Of a stretch of DNA of 44,362 bases, positions 7,817 to 15,256 are shown piece by piece. Source of the DNA: Pseudonocardiales bacterium (lineage in GTDB: Bacteria > Actinomycetota > Actinomycetes > Mycobacteriales > Jatrophihabitantaceae); assembly GCA_003243915.1 (NCBI GenBank), contig QHCC01000114.1:1-44362 (forward strand), read 5' to 3'. The notes beneath the pieces were generated by a model. The model was not told the origin of the DNA, did no database searches, and worked only from the letters and a program-made list of their open reading frames with translations. Within the stretch, counting starts at the first letter, position 1. The number at the start of each line of letters is the position of its first letter. A program made the translations under genes and the position numbers.

Positions 7817-7846
7817 TTGTCGATACCATCGATTATGGAATATGTA
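7817..7846 (+). promoter_or_regulatory. Candidate promoter of the first gntR gene
   Basis: TTGTCG (7817-7822) followed 17-18 bases later by ATATGT/TATGTA (7840-7846) is an acceptable sigma-70-type promoter pointing to the GntR gene at 7895. The arms CCAT and ATGG (about 7826-7838) lie in the spacer and could allow autoregulation. The consensus match is modest. Confidence 0.35.
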
Positions 7847-7894
7847 CGGTGCTGGGGAGGCGGGTCCCTCAGCCTCACGGGAGGAAGCCAGTAG

Positions 7895-8605
7895 ATGGGC
7901 ACGCTAGAGGTCCTGCAGAACACCGCCCATTCGGGTCAGCATCGCTTGACGGCCCACCAGATGGTCCGCGACACTCTGCGGCTCGCGATCTTGAGTGGGC
8001 GTCTGCCCGGTGGCACCCGGCTGGTGCAGGCAGATATCGCCACCACCCTGAATGTAAGTACCACGCCCGTGCGTGAAGCGCTGCGCGAACTGGCCTCCGA
8101 CGGACTGATCCAATTCGATCCGCACCGTGGCGCCGTGGTGCATGAGCTCGACATGGAGGAGCTCAAGGAGATTTACGTCATCCGCATGGTCCTCGAGCCA
8201 CTTGCGGTCCGCCTGGCAGCTGAGCGACTGACGAAGGAGCAACTCGCGCGGGCAGCCGAACTGCTGCGAGAGATGGACGACACCGATGATCCCGGTTGGT
8301 GGGTCGAGCGCAACTGGCAGTTCCACTCCCTTATCGAGCAGGCCGCTGGTTCCCGACGACTCGCCGCGGTAATCAAGACCGTTCAGAACTCGGCAACGCT
8401 ATACGTTGCGCACTCGGTACAGCTGAACCCGGCGCGCATGCGAGAAGGCAATGCTGAGCACAAAGCGCTGCTCAGCGCCTTGAACAAGCGGGACGGCGAC
8501 AAGGCGGCTGAAATCCTGGAGAAGCATCTGAACCGCACAATGCAGGGGATTCTGAAGTCCGCCGATGCGAGCGATCAACCAGTGCCGGGCGGACGAGCCC
8601 GCTAG
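7895..8605 (+). CDS. GntR-family transcriptional regulator (FCD type)
   Basis: This 236-aa regulator has an N-terminal winged helix (about residues 18-85; NVSTTPVREALRELASDGLIQFDPHRGAVV is the textbook GntR recognition region). A C-terminal all-helical FCD ligand domain follows (about 95-220), with EIYVIRMVLEPLAVRLAAERL, the metal/ligand-associated FHSLIEQAAGS, and EHKALLSALNKRDGDKA. FCD regulators usually sense organic acids of the pathway they control. The ATG at 7895 has GGGAGGAAG upstream. It is divergent from the M24 operon, whose promoter carries the TGCA palindrome, and converges with the ACMSD-like gene; the two genes share the bases CTAG at their stop codons (8602-8605). It is the best candidate for the regulator of the TGCA-N3-TGCA sites. 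Confidence 0.93.
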   Translation: MGTLEVLQNTAHSGQHRLTAHQMVRDTLRLAILSGRLPGGTRLVQADIATTLNVSTTPVREALRELASDGLIQFDPHRGAVVHELDMEELKEIYVIRMVLEPLAVRLAAERLTKEQLARAAELLREMDDTDDPGWWVERNWQFHSLIEQAAGSRRLAAVIKTVQNSATLYVAHSVQLNPARMREGNAEHKALLSALNKRDGDKAAEILEKHLNRTMQGILKSADASDQPVPGGRAR

Positions 8606-9612
8606 CCGCCCGCGGCGCCGGCCGGATCTGCCAGTTTGAACAGCCGCGTGGCGTTCTGCCACGCGATCATCTCGACCTGTGACTCGTCGAGGCCTGTGTC
8701 CGCCAATTGGGCGTCCAACGTGCCGGCTGCCATGTCGAACGGGAAATCCGTCCCGAAGAGGACGTTCTCGGTGCCGACCATGTCGATCAGGAAGCGAACT
8801 GGACGGGCGGCGTGCGTGACTGTGTCGTAGAAAAAGCGGTCCAGATAGCTCGAGGGCGGATGTTGACAGCCCTTTGCCTCCGGCCTAACGCGATGGCCAT
8901 GATCCAGACGACCGATTTGGTACGGCAGGAACCCGCCGCCATGCATGAGAACCAGGGACAGTGCGGGCAGTTCGTCGAGTACGCCCGCAAAGATGAGGCG
9001 CGCCGCTGAGATGGTCGATTCAAGCGGGTTCCCAATCAAATTGGTCAGGTAGAAGCTTTCGAGGCCGGGCCTGGGCCCTACGTAGTACGGATGCAGGATC
9101 AGCGGCACATCCAGCTCCTGAGCGGTTAGCAAGACGTCGCGGTGTTGGGCATCATCGAGCCAGACATCCCCGGTGATAGGGCCGATTTGGGCCCCCGCAA
9201 GGCCGAGTACCGAAACGGCCCGGCGTAGCTCGACACAGGCGGCATCTGGATCCTGCATCGGCAATGTCGCGACCGAGGTGAGTCGGCCGTCCGAGTCGCG
9301 GGCGAAGGCCGCCAGTTCATCATTCGCTCGACGGCAGAAGTCAGCTCCGCTACTCGCGTGCGTCCAGTACATGAACAGCGTGGGCGAGATCGACACCACG
9401 GCACGGTCGATGCCCGCCGCATCCATCGCTCGCAACCGTTCCTCGAGATCGTAGAAAGTCGGGTGCAATAAGTATCTGTAGCCCTGCCGGTGCACGAGCC
9501 ACTCTTCGCCGTCGACCGCCTCCATCCGGAGGCCGTCGTACGCCTCACCGTGGCGAGCGGTCTCCACGACCTCCCGCGGAACGAAGTGGCTGTGCACGTC
9601 GAGCGTGGTCAT
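8602..9612 (-). CDS. ACMSD-like amidohydrolase/decarboxylase
   Basis: This 336-aa member of the amidohydrolase-2 family is related to 2-amino-3-carboxymuconate-6-semialdehyde decarboxylase and gamma-resorcylate decarboxylase. Metal-binding residues are visible: HSH at residues 7-9 (DVHSHF), His in LILHPYYVG (about 177), His in LMHGGGFLPYQIGRL and Asp in FGTDFPFD (about 290). These zinc enzymes decarboxylate aromatic or muconate-type acids without a cofactor. The start is taken at ATG 9612, where the HSH motif lies at the very N-terminus as in the family. An upstream in-frame start at 9648 would run across the operator at 9637. It is divergent from the MFS exporter gene. The exact substrate is unknown. 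Confidence 0.9.
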   Translation of the reverse strand: MTTLDVHSHFVPREVVETARHGEAYDGLRMEAVDGEEWLVHRQGYRYLLHPTFYDLEERLRAMDAAGIDRAVVSISPTLFMYWTHASSGADFCRRANDELAAFARDSDGRLTSVATLPMQDPDAACVELRRAVSVLGLAGAQIGPITGDVWLDDAQHRDVLLTAQELDVPLILHPYYVGPRPGLESFYLTNLIGNPLESTISAARLIFAGVLDELPALSLVLMHGGGFLPYQIGRLDHGHRVRPEAKGCQHPPSSYLDRFFYDTVTHAARPVRFLIDMVGTENVLFGTDFPFDMAAGTLDAQLADTGLDESQVEMIAWQNATRLFKLADPAGAAGG

Positions 9613-9636
9613 TCTTGGCCCGCCCAGTACATAGAT

Positions 9637-9655
9637 TGCATAATGCATACTGCAG
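9637..9655. promoter_or_regulatory. Operator-like site A (TGCA-N3-TGCA)
   Basis: TGCATAATGCATACTGCAG occupies these 19 bases between the divergent ACMSD-like (9612) and MFS (9727) genes. The core TGCAT-A-ATGCA (9637-9647) is a perfect palindrome. The same 19-mer with a single change occurs at 23983-24001, also between divergent genes. A possible rightward promoter for the MFS gene is TTGGCC (9615-9620), 18 bases, CATAAT (9639-9644), which the site would overlap. Confidence 0.6.
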
Positions 9656-9726
9656 TGGCCAATGATCTCGCGTCAAGCGAGGCTGCCGCAAACCGAGGGC
9701 GAATCGACGCCCAGAAAGGGGCCCGG

Positions 9727-11199
9727 ATGCGCAGGCTGCGGGAAGAGCCGCGGGTGACGCCCAGCGCTTCCAGCGGAAGCGACGAACGGGAGCCCGAGAC
9801 GACCCACTGGCGCGGCCTGGCCATTCTGGTGGCAGGCGCGTTCTTCATGGAGAACCTGGACGCAACGATTATCGCCACGGCGGCGCCGAAGATGGCCGAG
9901 TCGCTTGGGGTGCGATCTATCGACATCAACGTGGCGATCGCGGTTTACGTTCTCATGCTGGCTGTCTTCATTCCGGTGAGCGGCTGGTTGTCGGACCGAT
10001 TCGGCTCCAGGACGGTGTTCGTCGTGGCAATTGGCATCTTTACGCTCGCATCTGGTCTGTGCGCCCTCAGCACCAGCCTTCTGGAACTAACCGTCCTGCG
10101 GGCCTGTCAGGGCATCGGCGGCGCGATGATGGTCCCCGTCGGCCGCCTTGTTGTGCTACGACATGCCGGCAAGCACGACGTCATCAACGCCATCGCCTAT
10201 CTGACCTGGCCAGGCCTGGCAGCGCCGGTGCTGGCACCAGTTATCGGCGGGTCCCTGACGACCTACGCGTCCTGGCGCTGGATCTTCGTGATCAACCTGC
10301 CGCTCGGCGCGATCGCAGTCGGGGTGGCGCTGTGGCTGGTGCCCAACGCGCGGGAGGCGACGCAGCATGCCCTCGACTACATCGGCTTCGCGCTCACCGG
10401 GGTAGGCCTGGCGACCCTGGTGTACAGCTTGGAGTTGCTCAGCGCCGAGACGATCAACTGGACGAGAGCAACTGTCGCGCTCACGACAGGCGCTGTCATG
10501 CTCACCTTCGACATCAGGCATCTTCGCCGGACCGCGCACCCGCTGTTCGATCTGGATCTCCTCCGTATCGCGACCTACCGAGTCGCCGTTGCGGGCGGAA
10601 CCGTCTTCCGGATCGCGATCGGCGCGGTACCGTTCTTGCTCCCGCTGCTGTTCCAGAACGAGTTCGGGTGGACTCCACTCAAATCCGGTCTACTGGTAAT
10701 GGTTGTGTTCATCGGCAATATCGTCATCAAGCCAGTAACCACGCCACTTCTGCGTTCATTCGGATTTCAGCGAGTGCTAGTCGTCGCCGCGACGGCAGGC
10801 GCGGTAACTATCGCTCTGTGCGCCCTCATAGGTCCAACGACTCCCACGGCACTTGATTGTGCTGTGCTCTTCGCCGGCGGCGTCTTCCGATCCATCGGCT
10901 TCACCGCCTACAATACAATCGGCTTTGCTGATATCCCGCTGGCGAGTCTGGTCAGCGCAAATTCGTTGATAGCTACTGTCACTCAGTTGGCCACCGGTTT
11001 AGCAGTTACGATTGGCGCGATAATGCTCCGCTTGGGCGGCCCGCTCAGCAGGCTTTTCGGCCTCTCTGGTTCCGGAGCCGACGCGTTCACAGCTGCGCTG
11101 ATTCTCATTTCACTGGTAGCTCTGGTGCCGGTCGTGCAATCCTGGCGGCTTCATCCCGACGCCGGCCTGAGGATTAGCAGTCGGCCGCCGCCGAGGTAG
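9727..11199 (+). CDS. MFS drug/metabolite exporter, DHA2 (EmrB/QacA) type
   Basis: This 490-aa integral membrane protein has about fourteen hydrophobic segments and would act as a proton-driven exporter. Signatures include AGAFFMENLDATIIATAAPKM in the first helix (DHA2 family), GWLSDRFGSRTVF in the loop between helices 2 and 3, and a motif-C-like stretch with GLAAPVLAPVIGG. The ATG at 9727 was chosen because AAAGGGG lies 6-7 bases upstream and the hydrophobic core follows directly. The open frame runs back to 9490, but that part overlaps the divergent gene. It shares a control region with the ACMSD-like gene and probably exports a pathway intermediate or toxic analogue (inference). Confidence 0.92.
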   Translation: MRRLREEPRVTPSASSGSDEREPETTHWRGLAILVAGAFFMENLDATIIATAAPKMAESLGVRSIDINVAIAVYVLMLAVFIPVSGWLSDRFGSRTVFVVAIGIFTLASGLCALSTSLLELTVLRACQGIGGAMMVPVGRLVVLRHAGKHDVINAIAYLTWPGLAAPVLAPVIGGSLTTYASWRWIFVINLPLGAIAVGVALWLVPNAREATQHALDYIGFALTGVGLATLVYSLELLSAETINWTRATVALTTGAVMLTFDIRHLRRTAHPLFDLDLLRIATYRVAVAGGTVFRIAIGAVPFLLPLLFQNEFGWTPLKSGLLVMVVFIGNIVIKPVTTPLLRSFGFQRVLVVAATAGAVTIALCALIGPTTPTALDCAVLFAGGVFRSIGFTAYNTIGFADIPLASLVSANSLIATVTQLATGLAVTIGAIMLRLGGPLSRLFGLSGSGADAFTAALILISLVALVPVVQSWRLHPDAGLRISSRPPPR

Positions 11200-11952
11200 C
11201 CGAGCCGCCATCGTAGAGCAGCCCGTAGGTAGTCGGCTGCCTCCCGGCGACGACATCGGTGCGGGGGGCCATCTGCTGTCGACGGGCCTCGCAGAGTGGC
11301 AACATCGCGAACAGCAGTCTGGAGAGGCGCCCGCTGCGGCGATCAGGCCGCCGTCTGGTGCACTTACATGGCTCGGCATCGCGCTGCCGGGCGTGCTGGC
11401 AACCACCACGTAGATCCGGTTCTCTGCTATCCGGGTCCCAGCCAGCCTTTCAGCTACTCCTGCGTCGGCTATCGGCCCGGGAACCACACGACGAGGTCGG
11501 CGCCGTCGAGCATGAGCACGCGTCACGCCTCCGGTGGGTACGCATCAGGGCCAAGCAGCACACCCAGATTCCCGATCGGGGTCCGCACGAGAGGGCCAAC
11601 TCACGCCCAGGCGCATCGGCTCCGTGCACTCGCTGCCATGCGGCGACTGCTCTTTCGCCGTCGCGTAGTTGGGCACCGTCCAGGCCGGGGCGTGAAGCAC
11701 CAACAGCCCATCGAGCACCACCAGGACGCTCACGCGGCCCAGTGAGGTGTGCACGACAGTAGAAGCCCAGTCGCTGCACCAGTTGCCGCCCAGCACGTAG
11801 CCGGGCCAGGTGCATTCAGGCAGAACGACCGGCGAAGCGCCCAGGTCGGCGGCCTGCTCAACAGCTGCCAGCGCCTCCTCGAGAGCGAGATCGGCGTCTT
11901 CAATGCCACGAGCACGCAGCTGCACTGCCGCGACTGTGATCTCGACGGTCAT
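11174..11952 (-). pseudogene. Nitrilase-superfamily amidohydrolase, broken by several frameshifts
   Basis: The stretch has the length of a complete carbon-nitrogen hydrolase (about 260 codons) but no intact frame. The N-terminus is clear: MTVEITVAAVQLRARGIEDA and VVLPECTWPGYVLG, which holds the catalytic Glu. Later pieces lie in other frames: GNLGVLLGPDAYPPEA, a stop, then RVLMLDGADLVVW (about 11480-11585). In this segment the position of the catalytic Cys is Gly. Next come GPIADAGVAERLAGTRIAENRIYVVVAS and finally MAPRTDVVAGRQPTTYGLLYDGGS, ending at TAA 11176-11174. At least three frameshifts and one stop are needed. The ATG overlaps the stop of the preceding amidohydrolase gene (ATGA), so it was once the last gene of that operon. 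The ancestor was probably an N-carbamoyl or amide hydrolase; it is inactive now. Confidence 0.82.
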
Positions 11953-13316
11953 GAGTATCTGGCACCGAGCCCCGGCAGGAACTGCCCGTACCGCTCCTCG
12001 ACGGGCACCCCATCCACGGCGATCTCGTGGCCGCGCAGGAATACGGAAGTTACCGCCCCGCGCAGTTCGCGTCCCGAGTACGGGCTCCAGCCGGCCTTGG
12101 ACAGGACGTGCTCATCGTGTAGCACCCATCGCGCCGCTGGGTCGACCAGAACGAGATCTGCATCGGCGCCCGGCCATAGCGAGCCCTTACGCGGGCTCAA
12201 CCCGTAGCGCCTAGCCGGCGCCTGTGCATAGATCCGGACCACGTCCTCGACGGATATCCGACCCCGCAAGGCCGCATCGAGCAGAACTGGCATCGTGGTG
12301 TCCAGCCCGGGGAGGCCGAAGGGCACGTCCCAGATATCTCCGGCATCCTTCTGGGCCCGGGTAGACGGTGCGTGATCGCTGGACATATGGGAGAAGGTCC
12401 CGTCCCGAACCAGCCGCCACATCTCCGTCTCATCCTCGCTGCAGCGAGCCCGGGCCGGTGGCGTGAACTTGCGGAGCGCACCCGCGCTGTGCACATCTTG
12501 CTCCCGAAGGGTGAAGTACTGAGGACAGGCCTCGGCGGCGATATCAGCACCGAGTGAGCGGGAGTGCCGGATGAGCGCGGCGACCGGCGGACTGCTGACG
12601 TGGGCGATCGTCGCCGCTACTCCGGTCAGGCGGGCGAGCAGGCACACGACCTGGACCGCGACCAGTTCGGCCTCGCGCGAGCGCCACTCATGAAGGATCG
12701 CGCCGTCCGTCCGACCGGAGGCCCGCAGCATCTGCTCGGCCCGGGCGGTGATGCATTCGTCCTCGCAATGCACGAGGCAGCGCCCGTCAATCTCGGCCAG
12801 CGCGCGGAACGCATGCAGCAGATCCGCGTTGTTCAGGCCCGGAACACCGTGGGTGGTACAAGTGAAGATCTTGAAGAAGGCAACCCCCGCGGACCACAGG
12901 GCTGAGATCTGCCCGAGTCGGTCAGGCCAGATATGGGCGGCCAAACCGTAGTCGACGCGGGAACGACCGCGCAGGTGCTCGACCTTGCGAGTCAAGTCTC
13001 CCGGTTCCCGAATAGGCTCCGCATGGGTGTGCTCGATAATTGTGGTGACCCCGCGGGCCGCGGCGGCTGCCGTCCCGCTCGGAAAGTCCTCACGATCGGT
13101 TGCACCCGGATCCATCAGGTGAACGTGGGTGTCCACCATGCCGGGCAGCACGAGCAGCCCGCCGGCGTCGACCACGCGACGGGCCGTGAGCGGAGTGGAG
13201 GTGATGCGCACGATCCGGCCGGCCGATACACCTATGTTGAGAGGTGCCCGGCCACTAGTGCGCACGACGAGGCCGCCATTGACCGCAAGATCGAGACCAT
13301 TCTCCGCTGTCGTCAT
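11949..13316 (-). CDS. Cyclic amidohydrolase (dihydropyrimidinase/allantoinase/dihydroorotase-like)
   Basis: This 455-aa metal-dependent hydrolase would open a cyclic amide or imide ring. The dinuclear metal site is visible: His64 and His66 (VDTHVHLMDPG), Lys149 (FFKIFTC; the carbamylated lysine position), His183 (LVHCEDE), His239 (IAHVSS) and Asp314 (SSDHAPS). The C-terminal beta-sandwich strand has KGSLWPGADADLVLVDP. Length and motif spacing match the allantoinase/hydantoinase group. It overlaps the hydroxyacid dehydrogenase gene upstream by four bases and the nitrilase relic downstream by four bases. In pyrimidine-type degradation this enzyme opens the reduced ring and a nitrilase-family enzyme removes the carbamoyl group. 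The substrate here is unproven. Confidence 0.92.
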   Translation of the reverse strand: MTTAENGLDLAVNGGLVVRTSGRAPLNIGVSAGRIVRITSTPLTARRVVDAGGLLVLPGMVDTHVHLMDPGATDREDFPSGTAAAAARGVTTIIEHTHAEPIREPGDLTRKVEHLRGRSRVDYGLAAHIWPDRLGQISALWSAGVAFFKIFTCTTHGVPGLNNADLLHAFRALAEIDGRCLVHCEDECITARAEQMLRASGRTDGAILHEWRSREAELVAVQVVCLLARLTGVAATIAHVSSPPVAALIRHSRSLGADIAAEACPQYFTLREQDVHSAGALRKFTPPARARCSEDETEMWRLVRDGTFSHMSSDHAPSTRAQKDAGDIWDVPFGLPGLDTTMPVLLDAALRGRISVEDVVRIYAQAPARRYGLSPRKGSLWPGADADLVLVDPAARWVLHDEHVLSKAGWSPYSGRELRGAVTSVFLRGHEIAVDGVPVEERYGQFLPGLGARYS

Positions 13317-14218
13317 CGCTGGCTGACGTCAGGATTGACCAGTGTCGCCAGAACAGCATGTACCACCGCGGGGTCCTCGGCATGGCGGCCTTGGGCTAGT
13401 GCGGCAAAGTAAAGCTGGGCGCAGGCGGCAAACAGTGGAAGCGGGCATTCGAGATCGCGGCCGAAGCTGCCGATGAGATCGATGTCCTTCACATAGCCGT
13501 CCAGGCGCATGTTCGGACGCGAGAAGTCCTTAGCAACCATCATCGGACCACGCACCTCGAGCATCCGAGAGCTTCCCGCACCATCGGTCAGTGCGGCCAA
13601 CGCGAATTCCAGGTCAAGACCGGCGCGCTCGGCAAGCAGCAGGGCCTCGGCAGCTGCGACATTGTGAATCGTGACGAGGTGGTTGGCGATCAATTTGAGC
13701 TTGGTGCCATTTCCGAACCGGCCTACGTTGTACTGTGCCCGCGAGAAGGCGGCCAATACCTCCTGTTGACGCGCTAACGCGTCTCGGTCACCACTCGCAT
13801 ACACGGCGACGTCGCGAGTCTCCATTTGGCTTGCGGTGCCGCTCAACGGACAGTCGAGCATCGTGATACCGGACCTTGCGAGTTCCGCATAGCCCTGCTC
13901 TTTTGCCGCGATCGATAGCGTGCTGGTCTCGACCACGGTGAGCCCGGGGCTGGCGCCAGCGATCAACCCGTCGTCGTCGTTGATAACCGAATCGAGAGCC
14001 GCGCTCGAGGGAAGCGAAGTGATCACGACCTGGACAGCGGACGCTAGGGCCGCCGGCGAGCCGGCGACCAAGCCACCGGCAGATTCGAGATTTGCCAGCG
14101 CGGCCGGACGGACATCGAAACCGTGCACCGTAAACCCGCGCTCGACGAGGTGACGAGCCATGGGTGCGCCCATGTTTCCCAGTCCGATGACGCCGACGGT
14201 CCTCGGGCAAGCTGTCAC
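13313..14218 (-). CDS. Beta-hydroxyacid dehydrogenase (3-hydroxyisobutyrate dehydrogenase family)
   Basis: This 301-aa NAD(P)-dependent enzyme interconverts a beta-hydroxyacid and its semialdehyde. The N-terminal Rossmann motif is VGVIGLGNMGAPMARHLVERGF (residues about 8-29). The substrate-binding signature region is LDCPLSGTASQMETRDVAVYASGD. The catalytic Lys lies in GNGTKLKLIANHLV (about 172-185), and DIDLIGSF follows in the helical C-terminal domain. All regions are intact and the length is typical. It lies 4 bases after the dihydroxyphthalate decarboxylase-like gene and overlaps the cyclic amidohydrolase gene. A role in reducing a malonic- or tartronic-semialdehyde-like product is plausible, but the substrate is unknown. 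Confidence 0.92.
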   Translation of the reverse strand: MTACPRTVGVIGLGNMGAPMARHLVERGFTVHGFDVRPAALANLESAGGLVAGSPAALASAVQVVITSLPSSAALDSVINDDDGLIAGASPGLTVVETSTLSIAAKEQGYAELARSGITMLDCPLSGTASQMETRDVAVYASGDRDALARQQEVLAAFSRAQYNVGRFGNGTKLKLIANHLVTIHNVAAAEALLLAERAGLDLEFALAALTDGAGSSRMLEVRGPMMVAKDFSRPNMRLDGYVKDIDLIGSFGRDLECPLPLFAACAQLYFAALAQGRHAEDPAVVHAVLATLVNPDVSQR

Positions 14219-14222
14219 GGCG

Positions 14223-15206
14223 TCATCTCACTTCCGGAGCACAGAGTTCGGTGATTTCGACCTTACGGTCAGCCAATCCCTGCTCGTAGGCGTACTGGGT
14301 CATTGCCCCGAGCGTCTTGGCGTTCGCCGCCAGGCCGTAAGGAAAGGCATCGCCTCCGAAGAGCAGATCGACCGTGTCCAATGCAGAGCCGAGCCAGGGA
14401 AGTCCCACGGCCAGGCCGGTGATGGCACGGAGCCTGCGCTGACCGATCGCTTTCGCCTGCTCGAACGCCTCGACGAGTGCCACGGCCAACCAACGATTGG
14501 CTTCGTAGACGTCCCGGCGAATCACGACCAGATGCATGATCGGAAACAGCTGGGTGCGACGGTAATAGTCGCGTTCCACGGATTCGTAGTCTTGGAACAG
14601 CCGCCGTATACAGTCGCCGCCAGCCGTGAAGGATTTCGGGGGCTGGGCGGTGACCAACGCATCCAGTTCCCCATCCGCGAGCATCTGCTCCAAAGTCTTC
14701 CCCGGTGGAATGCGTTCGAGACTGATGCCCGCTGGCAGGTCGAGCGTCAGCCTCTCCTCCCATCGGGGTTCAGTGAGGCCGCCGGTGAACCAGCGCATGT
14801 CGTGCGGATGAACGTCGAAATCGTGCTGCAGGAAGGCTCTGATCCAGAGTGCGGCCGTCATCTGGTACTCGAGAACACCAACGCGCTTTCCACGCAGATC
14901 CTCGGGCTTGTCGATCGAGCTCGCCGCATGGACGTAGATCTGTCCGTGCCGGAAGTTGCGGGACACATAGAGCGGGAGTCCGACGAAACGGTCATCTCCA
15001 CGGGCGATGAGAATGATGAAGGTGGACGCCGACATCTCGCTGACATCGAAGTGTTGATCCTGAACCTGGCGTTGGAACAGAGCCGGGGCAGACTCGTGCA
15101 CTACATAGTCAAGTTGCACACCCGCTGGTGTGACGTCATGCAGGTACAGGGGCAGCGTGCGGTCCCAATACAGCAGACCGCCGTAGCTGATCGACACCGT
15201 AGGCAA
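14223..15206 (-). CDS. 4,5-dihydroxyphthalate decarboxylase-like protein
   Basis: This 327-aa protein has the fold of a periplasmic binding protein (NMT1/THI5-like) but no signal peptide, so it should be cytoplasmic. The pattern WDRTLPLYLHDVTPAGVQL near the N-terminus, FDVSEMSASTFIILIARGD, FVGLPLYVSRNFRHGQIYVHA, the DLRGKRVGV segment and WFTGGLTEPRWEER is characteristic of the 4,5-dihydroxyphthalate decarboxylase family, which removes a carboxyl group from a dihydroxylated aromatic acid. The start at 15206 precedes the conserved YGGLLYWDR segment. The gene lies between the OYE-like gene (50-base gap) and the hydroxyacid dehydrogenase gene (4-base gap). The natural substrate may differ from phthalate, since many members are uncharacterised. 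Confidence 0.88.
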   Translation of the reverse strand: MPTVSISYGGLLYWDRTLPLYLHDVTPAGVQLDYVVHESAPALFQRQVQDQHFDVSEMSASTFIILIARGDDRFVGLPLYVSRNFRHGQIYVHAASSIDKPEDLRGKRVGVLEYQMTAALWIRAFLQHDFDVHPHDMRWFTGGLTEPRWEERLTLDLPAGISLERIPPGKTLEQMLADGELDALVTAQPPKSFTAGGDCIRRLFQDYESVERDYYRRTQLFPIMHLVVIRRDVYEANRWLAVALVEAFEQAKAIGQRRLRAITGLAVGLPWLGSALDTVDLLFGGDAFPYGLAANAKTLGAMTQYAYEQGLADRKVEITELCAPEVR

Positions 15207-15256
15207 CTGGACCCCGCAGGTGGACTAGATGAGATGGACGACGGTGCGAGCTCCAA

